NCBI GenBank assembly: GCA_003599505.1
Contig: QZKO01000046.1
Span: 1 to 33,925 of the forward strand
Length of the DNA: 33,925 nt
Source of the DNA: Nitrospiraceae bacterium
GTDB lineage: Bacteria > Nitrospirota > Thermodesulfovibrionia > UBA6902
Reading direction: 5' to 3'
The notes under the pieces are model-generated. The model made no database searches. It was not told where the DNA came from and saw only the letters and a list, made by a program, of their open reading frames with translations. Positions 15,605 through 21,410 of the stretch are shown piece after piece. Position 1 is the stretch's first letter. Every line of letters begins with the position of its first letter. Both the position numbers and the translations under genes were made by a program.

Positions 15605-17055
15605 TGGAGACTGCAAACATCATAACTTTGGCCGGTGTCAGGCTGATCATACCCGAGCTTACTATGGTCTGCATGGGTTTGATATTGCTGCTGCTGGACC
15701 TTGTTGTAAAGAAGAAAGGGGTCATCGCTGCCGTCGGGATTGCCGGCGCCCTTGTCGCGCTGTACGGGACCTTCAAGCTTTTCGGCATCGGCGGACCCCA
15801 GACCGCTTTCGCGAACATGTTCGTGCTGGACGGATACGCCAACTTTTTTAAACTGATTTTTTACCTGAATATCATTCTTACCGTTTGCATTTCTCTTAAA
15901 TATATGGCTATAGAAAAGGCCTCTTTCGGTGAATATTACGCGCTCCTTTTCTTCTCGACCGCGGGCATGATGATTATGGCTTCCGCCGCAGACCTTATCA
16001 TCCTTTATCTCGGGCTTGAATTGATGGCGCTTTCCACCTACATCCTTGCAGGCCTTATGAGGAAACAGCCCCGCTCGAATGAAGCCGCGCTGAAATACTT
16101 TTTCCTCGGAGCGTTTTCGTCCGCGTTCCTCCTGTACGGGATATCGCTTACCTACGGTCTTACCGGCACCACCAACCTTAAGGAGATTGCTTCAGCACTG
16201 CAGGCCCTGAACATCTCGGGCAGTCCCACGGTATTCATCGGGCTGATATTCCTCATAGTAGCGTTCGGGTTCAAGATCGCCCTGGTCCCCTTTCATATGT
16301 GGGCGCCTGACGTGTATGAGGGGGCCCCCACTTCCATAACCGCTTTTATGTCCGTGGGCCCAAAGGCCGCGGGGTTCGCGGTCCTGGGACGCGTATTGTT
16401 CGACGCCTTCGGGAGCATGCAGGTGCAGTGGAACAGCATCCTCGTCCCGCTTGCCGTTATTACCATGGCAGCGGGGAGCATCCTGGCGCTTGCGCAGTCC
16501 AATATCAAAAGGATGCTCGCATACAGCTCCATAGCTCATGCCGGTTATATGCTCCTTGGGGTCATCGCGGGCACGCCCGGGGGACTGACAAGCACCGTGA
16601 ACTACTTGATGATTTATATGTTAATGAATATCGGGGCCTTTGCCGTAATTATTATGCTGAGAAGGGAAGGCTTTCAGGGTGAAAACCTTGAAGATTACAT
16701 GGGCCTCGCAAAGGGCCATCCCCTTGCCTCGGCCCTTATGCTCATCTTTATGTTTTCCCTCACCGGGATCCCTCCCACGGCGGGCTTTATAGGTAAGTTC
16801 TATGTATTTATGGAGGCGATAAATTCAGGCTATACGCATCTCGCGATTATCGCGGTCCTTTTCAGTGTCGTCTCCGCGTTTTTCTACCTGCGGGTCGTTA
16901 TGTATATGTATATGAAAGACCCTAAAGAAGACGTGGTCCTTACTACCTCCTGTTCCATGAACCTCGCGCTCGCGTTTACAGCCGTAATGGTCCTTGTCAT
17001 CGGTATTTTCCCGTCGCTTCTGCTTGACATCGTAAGGGTTTCCATCCTGGGCTAA
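15604..17055 (+). CDS. nuoN: NADH-quinone oxidoreductase subunit N
   Basis: A 483-residue proton-pumping membrane subunit and the last gene of the operon. Characteristic segments are LGLELMALSTYILAGL, KIALVPFHMWAPDVYEGAPTSI with its conserved lysine and histidine, NIKRMLAYSSIAHAGYMLLG, and GIPPTAGFIGKFYVFM. The ATG shares a base with the nuoM TGA. No convincing terminator follows: the 66 bases to the convergent ATPase gene hold degenerate repeats instead of a hairpin with a T-run. Confidence 0.97.
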   Translation: METANIITLAGVRLIIPELTMVCMGLILLLLDLVVKKKGVIAAVGIAGALVALYGTFKLFGIGGPQTAFANMFVLDGYANFFKLIFYLNIILTVCISLKYMAIEKASFGEYYALLFFSTAGMMIMASAADLIILYLGLELMALSTYILAGLMRKQPRSNEAALKYFFLGAFSSAFLLYGISLTYGLTGTTNLKEIASALQALNISGSPTVFIGLIFLIVAFGFKIALVPFHMWAPDVYEGAPTSITAFMSVGPKAAGFAVLGRVLFDAFGSMQVQWNSILVPLAVITMAAGSILALAQSNIKRMLAYSSIAHAGYMLLGVIAGTPGGLTSTVNYLMIYMLMNIGAFAVIIMLRREGFQGENLEDYMGLAKGHPLASALMLIFMFSLTGIPPTAGFIGKFYVFMEAINSGYTHLAIIAVLFSVVSAFFYLRVVMYMYMKDPKEDVVLTTSCSMNLALAFTAVMVLVIGIFPSLLLDIVRVSILG

Positions 17056-17108
17056 GTCAGGCCGGTTCTGATTAAACCCTGCTTCCCAACTTCGGCGTTT
17101 ACATACTC

Positions 17109-17140
17109 CGAACTTTCACGCTTACGAACTTTCGCGCTTT
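17109..17140 (+). repeat. 16-bp tandem repeat at the 3' end of the DUF4143 ATPase gene
   Basis: Units CGAACTTTCACGCTTA (17109-17124) and CGAACTTTCGCGCTTT (17125-17140) differ at two positions; a more degenerate relative lies at 17090-17108. The TAA stop and the last five or six residues of the convergent ATPase gene lie inside these units. Confidence 0.8.
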
Positions 17141-18291
17141 GCGGACAGTTTCCTCCATGGAAGTATTTTTATTTTCCCTTTGACCATCTCTTGTTCTCCA
17201 CCGTAAACAAGCAAGGCCGGGAGATCACTTTTGCCCGATAATTCGCTCCACTTCTCTAAATTAGCCAGAAATTCCGGTACAAATGTTTGCCCGGATTTGA
17301 TCTCAACAGGTTTCAGCAGGTCGCCATCTTCCAGCACAAGGTCGATCTCCAACCCCTTGCTGTCTCGCCAGAAATACAGATTCGGCTGCATACCCTGATT
17401 GAGATGGGCCTTGAGGAACTCCGTTATTATAAGCGTCTCGAACAGCGCCCCTCGCTGGGCATGAAAGGAAAGCTGTTCGGGGTCCCTGATCCCCAGCAGC
17501 CACGCTGCAAAACCTGTATCGCAGAAATACAGCTTCGGCGTTTTAACAAGGCGCTTGTTGAAGTTGCGGTAATGGGGCTTCAGCAGAAACACAATATAAC
17601 TCGCCTCCAGCACCGATATCCAGGAGGACGCCGTATTATGGGTGATTCCACAGTCCGTAGCCAAAGAGGATAGGTTGAGCAATTGACCGGTACGGGCCGC
17701 GCACATCTTTACAAAACGCTGAAAAACCGAAAGGTCCTTCACATTGATAAGCTGTCTTAAATCCCTTTCGATATAGGTCGCCATATAGCCGGCAAACCAG
17801 TCGGCCGGTAAGAGGTCCCTGTCGTAAAGCGGCGGGTACTGCCCGCAAAAGAGAAGGTCGGAAAGATTATCGCAAAGCCGCTTTGCCGTCTTAAGCTCGC
17901 TCATTGAAAACGGCAAAAGCTGCACCAGTCCCACCCTGCCTGCAAGGGACTGGCTTATGCCGGACAAAAGGCCGAACTGCTGCGAGCCTGTAAGCACAAA
18001 CTTGCCGGGCAGCATGTCCTTATCGACAATGGTCTGGAGATAAGAGAACAGTTTTGGGGCGCGCTGCGCTTCATCCAGAACAACTCCGTCTGGAAATCTC
18101 GACAGCAGTCCCCGGGGGTCATCTTCTGCCAGCATTCGCATGTCGGGGTCTTCAAGCGACAGGTAGGGTTTTTGAGGGAATACTGCTTTGGCGAGAGTTG
18201 TTTTGCCGGATTGCCTTGGCCCGGTTATGGCCAAAATCGGGAACCCGCGCGCAAGACGCTTGAGAGTCCGGCCTGAATCCCGCTCGATCAT
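17122..18291 (-). CDS. AAA-family ATPase with DUF4143 domain
   Basis: A 389-residue accessory ATPase of the AAA_14/DUF4143 class. The Walker A motif GPRQSGKT is at residues 24-31 and the Walker B VVLDEAQ ends with D73-E74. The DUF4143 C-terminal half has the usual sequence of a winged-helix-like segment (LSSLATDCGITHNTASSWISVLE), KLYFCDTGFAAWLLG, and a nuclease-like tail (LYFWRDSKGLEIDLVLEDGDLLKPVEIKSG) with a restriction-fold E-x-D...E-x-K pattern. The molecular role of this widespread family is unknown; copies are patchily distributed and often horizontally transferred. The gene is monocistronic, opposite to its neighbours, with its own promoter and a repeat-derived C-terminus (AKRESS). Confidence 0.92.
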   Translation of the reverse strand: MIERDSGRTLKRLARGFPILAITGPRQSGKTTLAKAVFPQKPYLSLEDPDMRMLAEDDPRGLLSRFPDGVVLDEAQRAPKLFSYLQTIVDKDMLPGKFVLTGSQQFGLLSGISQSLAGRVGLVQLLPFSMSELKTAKRLCDNLSDLLFCGQYPPLYDRDLLPADWFAGYMATYIERDLRQLINVKDLSVFQRFVKMCAARTGQLLNLSSLATDCGITHNTASSWISVLEASYIVFLLKPHYRNFNKRLVKTPKLYFCDTGFAAWLLGIRDPEQLSFHAQRGALFETLIITEFLKAHLNQGMQPNLYFWRDSKGLEIDLVLEDGDLLKPVEIKSGQTFVPEFLANLEKWSELSGKSDLPALLVYGGEQEMVKGKIKILPWRKLSAKRESS

Positions 18292-18297
18292 GATACT

Positions 18298-18326
18298 ATC
18301 CTAAATTATGTTGCACAATATGTCAA
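18298..18326 (-). promoter_or_regulatory. Near-consensus promoter of the DUF4143 ATPase, leaderless
   Basis: On the minus strand a perfect TTGACA (18326-18321), a 17-base spacer and TAGGAT (18303-18298) precede the ATG at 18291 by only 6 bases. The predicted start of transcription falls at or next to the A of the ATG. There is no separate Shine-Dalgarno, although AGGAT inside the -10 could act as a weak one if transcription starts upstream. Confidence 0.6.
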
Positions 18327-18332
18327 TAGTAT

Positions 18333-18491
18333 TTACAATTTGTACCGAAAAGGAGAGGAGAGATTCTTTAGTTCCGGATTGTTCTGCAGGAAAGTGCTTA
18401 TTCCGTTCTGCCTCATTCCGGTCATTACCGTAACCGGCATATCATGCAGTTGTAAGGTGGACCATTTTGCTTCAGCAGCGCCTTGCGGCAT
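18333..18491 (-). pseudogene. Remnant N-terminus of a second AAA ATPase with broken Walker A
   Basis: A 52-codon reading frame from ATG 18491 to TAA 18333 encodes MPVTVMTGMRQNGISTFLQ followed by NNPELK. This aligns with the Walker A region of GMRQ-type AAA_14 ATPases (usual form TGMRQxGKSTxLQ plus a PELK-like stretch). The catalytic lysine is replaced by isoleucine (GMRQNGIS), and the similarity stops soon after PELK. I read it as the decayed 5' end of a gene related to, but distinct from, the intact ATPase beside it. It sits in the 310-base region between that ATPase and the FDH operon. A small expressed peptide is possible but not supported. Confidence 0.6.
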
Positions 18492-18560
18492 CTTTACTTA
18501 ATTTTTATTTTTCTTTAAAATAATTGCTCGCCTGAGTTTTTAAAAAAAATTTATATCGGT

Positions 18561-18566
18561 TATAAT
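18561..18566 (+). promoter_or_regulatory. Probable -10 box of the formate dehydrogenase operon
   Basis: TATAAT at 18561-18566 lies in an AT-rich stretch 36 bases before the ATG at 18603. The -35 position (about 18538-18543) reads TTTTAA and is weak, so an activator or another sigma factor may be needed. I could not find a clean sigma54 or FNR site. Confidence 0.45.
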
Positions 18567-18602
18567 AAAAGTCCGCTTGATTCCCCCTTAGAGGTGATTT
18601 GG

Positions 18603-19067
18603 ATGATAGAGAGAGAGAGCCAAAGAATTCTTGATAAATATTATCGGGAAAAGGGCAGTGTCATATCCATACTCCAGGATGTTCAGGAGGCCTTCGGATA
18701 CATCCCTGAGGACGCGGTATTCTGGTTTTCAGGGAAACTGAATATCCCCGCAAGCAACTTTTTCGGAGTCGCGACTTTTTATGCCCAGTTTTATTTAAAA
18801 CCGCGCGGGAAGAACATCATCACCGCGTGCTGCGGGACCGCCTGTCATGTCAAGGGCGCGGAGCCGATGATAAACAGGATACGGGCCGACCTTGCCGTTG
18901 CCGAAGGCGAAGACACGACCTACGACGGACAGTTCACAATCGAGAAGATCGCCTGCGTAGGCGCCTGCAGTATCGCTCCGGTATTAATAATAAACAAGAA
19001 GGTCCACGGCAACATGTCTCCGGACAAGGCCTCGAAGACCCTGAAGGAATTTGAGAAAAGCAAATAA
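18603..19067 (+). CDS. NuoE-like [2Fe-2S] subunit of NAD-linked formate dehydrogenase
   Basis: A 154-residue thioredoxin-fold ferredoxin subunit similar to NuoE, HydC and HndA. The helical N-terminus (SVISILQDVQEAFGYIPEDAV) leads to FFGVATFYAQFYL, then the cluster ligands C76 and C81 (CCGTACHVKGA) and C118 and C122 (CVGACSIAPV). It would work with the NuoF-like protein encoded next, linking formate oxidation to NAD(P)H. GAGGTGA at 18591-18597 sits 5 bases before ATG 18603, so I prefer this start to the GTG at 18594, which lies inside the Shine-Dalgarno. First gene of a four-gene operon ending with the catalytic selenoprotein. Confidence 0.9.
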   Translation: MIERESQRILDKYYREKGSVISILQDVQEAFGYIPEDAVFWFSGKLNIPASNFFGVATFYAQFYLKPRGKNIITACCGTACHVKGAEPMINRIRADLAVAEGEDTTYDGQFTIEKIACVGACSIAPVLIINKKVHGNMSPDKASKTLKEFEKSK

Positions 19068-19078
19068 CGTTACCGACA

Positions 19079-20914
19079 ATGACTGAAAAGAAGAAGACCG
19101 TAAACAAGAAGGCCCAACCAAAGGCCAAAAGCAAACCAAAGTCAAGGATACCGAAAGACCTGACCATACGGGTGTGCGTCGGCACCGGCGGACTTGCCGC
19201 GGGCAGCAAAGAAGTCATCGAGGCGTTTTACGCTGAGCTGGAAATCCATGGTTTGCCTCCGTGTGTTGAGAAAAAATGCGTCAACAAGACCGGCTGTCGC
19301 GGCTTTTGCGCAAAAGACGTGCTTGTGGATGTAATCATTGACGGCGAGCTTTCGACCTACCAGTTTATAAAGCCGGAAATGGTCAACCGTATTGTAAATG
19401 AGCATATTATCGGCGGCAACCCTGTCACGGAATGGCTGGTCGGCCCTGATTATCATGTTTTCCACGACAAACAGACGAAGATACTTCTGAAACAGTGCGG
19501 ACAAATTGATCCTGAGGATATCGAGGCATATCTCGGCATCGGCGGGTATAAAGGGGCCGGAAAAGCGCTTTCAGTAACGCCTTTTGAGGTAATTGAAGAG
19601 GTAAAGGCCTCGGGCCTTCGCGGAAGGGGCGGGGCCGGGTTTCTCACAGGGCTGAAATGGGAGCTCTGCAGCATGGCAAAAGGGACGCCGAAATATATCA
19701 TCTGCAACGCGGACGAAGGCGACCCCGGAGCGTTCATGGACCGGTCTGTCATTGAAGGCAATCCCCACTCCGTGCTCGAAGGCATGATTGTCGGAGGTTA
19801 CGCGATCGGGTCAAGTTACGGATATGTCTACATCCGGGCGGAATATCCGCTTGCCATTGAACGCCTGGAGACGGCCATCAGACAGGCAAAGGAAAAAGGG
19901 TTTCTGGGAAAAAATATTTTCAACAGCGGATTTGACTTCGATATAAAAATCAAACAGGGAGCTGGCGCCTTCATCTGCGGTGAAGAGACCGCGCTCATTG
20001 CTTCCATAGAAGGAAAACGCGGGATGCCCCGTTCCAAACCGCCGTTCCCGGTCAACAAAGGCCTATGGGGCAAACCCACTGTAATAAATAATGTCGAGAC
20101 GCTTTCAAACCTCCCGTCAATTATTACAAACGGCGCCAAATGGTACTCATCGATCGGTACCGAGAAGAGCAAAGGGACCAAGGTCTTTGCGCTTACCGGG
20201 AAAATCAAGAATACCGGCCTCATTGAAGTGCCGATGGGCATTTCGGTGAAAGAGATTATCTATGACATCGGCGGAGGCATGGAGAGGAACCGTCAGTTCA
20301 AGGCTGTTCAGACAGGCGGGCCTTCAGGGGGCTGCATCCCTGCTTCGCACATCGACATGCCGGTGGATTATGAATCACTGATCGGTATCGGCTCCATGAT
20401 GGGTTCAGGCGGCATGGTCGTCATGGACGACGCCACCTGTATGGTCGATATGTCAAAATTCTTTCTGTCGTTTACCCAGCACGAATCCTGCGGCAAGTGC
20501 GTCCCCTGCAGGATCGGGACCAAGAGGATGCTTGAGATACTGACCAGGATAACCGAAGGCAAAGGCAAAGAAGGCGACATAGAGCTTCTCCTTGAGCTTG
20601 GTACCGACATTAAATTGTCTTCATTATGCGGTCTCGGACAGTCCGCGCCGAACCCTGTCCTCTCGACCATAAGGTTTTTCAGGAATGAATATGAGGCGCA
20701 CATAAATGACGGCATATGCCCGGCCCATGTATGCAAGGCCCTGCGCCAGTATGTCGTAAACGCGGAGGTCTGCAAGATGTGCGGCAAGTGCTTCAGGGTA
20801 TGCCCTTCAGGCGCGATTACATGGGAGCCGAAGAAGAAGGCGGCAATAAGTAAATCAAAATGCGTAAAATGCGGCGCATGCTTTGAGGCATGCCCGTTTA
20901 ATTCAATCATGTAA
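19079..20914 (+). CDS. NuoF-like NAD(P)-, FMN- and Fe-S-binding subunit of formate dehydrogenase
   Basis: A 611-residue fusion typical of HydB/HndC and soluble FDH beta subunits. After a lysine-rich start comes an N-terminal thioredoxin-like domain (about 28-115), then the NuoF core with GLRGRGGAGF (179-188), NADEGDPGAFMDR and GAGAFICGEETALIASIEG. N3-type cluster ligands are C471, C474, C477 and C517. Two C-terminal ferredoxin motifs follow (C565-568-571-575 and C595-598-601-605). The N-terminal domain has C33, C62, C67, C73 and C77; where many relatives show a C-x4-C pair, only C33 is kept (VCVGTGGLAAGS), so its [2Fe-2S] site may differ. It would exchange electrons between FdhA and NAD(P)+. 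Subunits of this architecture also occur in electron-bifurcating enzymes, but bifurcation is not shown here. Confidence 0.9.
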   Translation: MTEKKKTVNKKAQPKAKSKPKSRIPKDLTIRVCVGTGGLAAGSKEVIEAFYAELEIHGLPPCVEKKCVNKTGCRGFCAKDVLVDVIIDGELSTYQFIKPEMVNRIVNEHIIGGNPVTEWLVGPDYHVFHDKQTKILLKQCGQIDPEDIEAYLGIGGYKGAGKALSVTPFEVIEEVKASGLRGRGGAGFLTGLKWELCSMAKGTPKYIICNADEGDPGAFMDRSVIEGNPHSVLEGMIVGGYAIGSSYGYVYIRAEYPLAIERLETAIRQAKEKGFLGKNIFNSGFDFDIKIKQGAGAFICGEETALIASIEGKRGMPRSKPPFPVNKGLWGKPTVINNVETLSNLPSIITNGAKWYSSIGTEKSKGTKVFALTGKIKNTGLIEVPMGISVKEIIYDIGGGMERNRQFKAVQTGGPSGGCIPASHIDMPVDYESLIGIGSMMGSGGMVVMDDATCMVDMSKFFLSFTQHESCGKCVPCRIGTKRMLEILTRITEGKGKEGDIELLLELGTDIKLSSLCGLGQSAPNPVLSTIRFFRNEYEAHINDGICPAHVCKALRQYVVNAEVCKMCGKCFRVCPSGAITWEPKKKAAISKSKCVKCGACFEACPFNSIM

Positions 20915-20934
20915 CTATTATTCATGGGGGTAGC

Positions 20935-21396
20935 ATGGTCAGCACAAGGCGTTTAAAGGAAATTATATTATTCAAAGATTTTACGCAGGAAGAGCTTGAA
21001 AAGATTTCAAACATTCTGAAGGAATCCTTCTACCCGAAAGGTACTGTAATCTGGGAAGAAGACAGCCCTGAACAGGGACTGCAGATTATTGATTACGGCA
21101 GGGTAAGGGTGTCGAGAAGGACCAAGGAAGGGAACAGGCAGATACTTGCCGTTCTGAAGGCCAATAATTTTTTCGGGGAGCTTTCGATTCTCGACGGCCG
21201 CGCCCATTCCGCATCAGTGGAGTCCCTGGAGGACACGAAGGTGTTCATCCTATCGAAAGCCGACATGGACAAGCTCCTCGCGGAAACACCCCAGACCGCG
21301 TATAAGATTGTAAGTGAAATGACTATCGCAATCGTGGAAATACTGCGTGAAATGAACGACAAGTTCATGAAGCTGGTTGATTATGTGTGGGAGTGA
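20935..21396 (+). CDS. Stand-alone cyclic-nucleotide-binding-like domain protein
   Basis: A 153-residue protein with one cNMP-binding beta-roll of the CRP/FNR type and a C-terminal helix, but no helix-turn-helix. FTQEELEKISNILKE, FYPKGTVIWEEDSPEQGLQII and FFGELSILDGRAHSASVES define the fold. In the phosphate-binding cassette G81-E82 are kept, but the arginine normally before Ser-Ala is H91 (HSA instead of RSA), so cAMP or cGMP binding is doubtful. The C-terminal helix (IAIVEILREMNDKFMKLVDYV) looks like the dimerisation helix of CRP. It lies between the NuoF-like and catalytic FDH genes with short spacing, so it may be a regulatory or assembly partner of the enzyme. That role is an inference. 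Confidence 0.85.
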   Translation: MVSTRRLKEIILFKDFTQEELEKISNILKESFYPKGTVIWEEDSPEQGLQIIDYGRVRVSRRTKEGNRQILAVLKANNFFGELSILDGRAHSASVESLEDTKVFILSKADMDKLLAETPQTAYKIVSEMTIAIVEILREMNDKFMKLVDYVWE

Positions 21397-21397
21397 C

Positions 21398-21404
21398 AGG
21401 AGGT
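21398..21404 (+). promoter_or_regulatory. Shine-Dalgarno deciding the fdhA TTG start
   Basis: A perfect AGGAGGT lies 6 bases before TTG 21411. It favours this start over GTG 21387, which lies within the preceding gene and upstream of the ribosome site. Confidence 0.8.
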
Positions 21405-21410
21405 ACGGAG

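Noticed and set aside
18311-18326. FNR/CRP-like site (TTG...CAA inverted ends) near the ATPase promoter
   Set aside because: The half-sites match poorly and the sequence is better explained as the -35 box with spacer.
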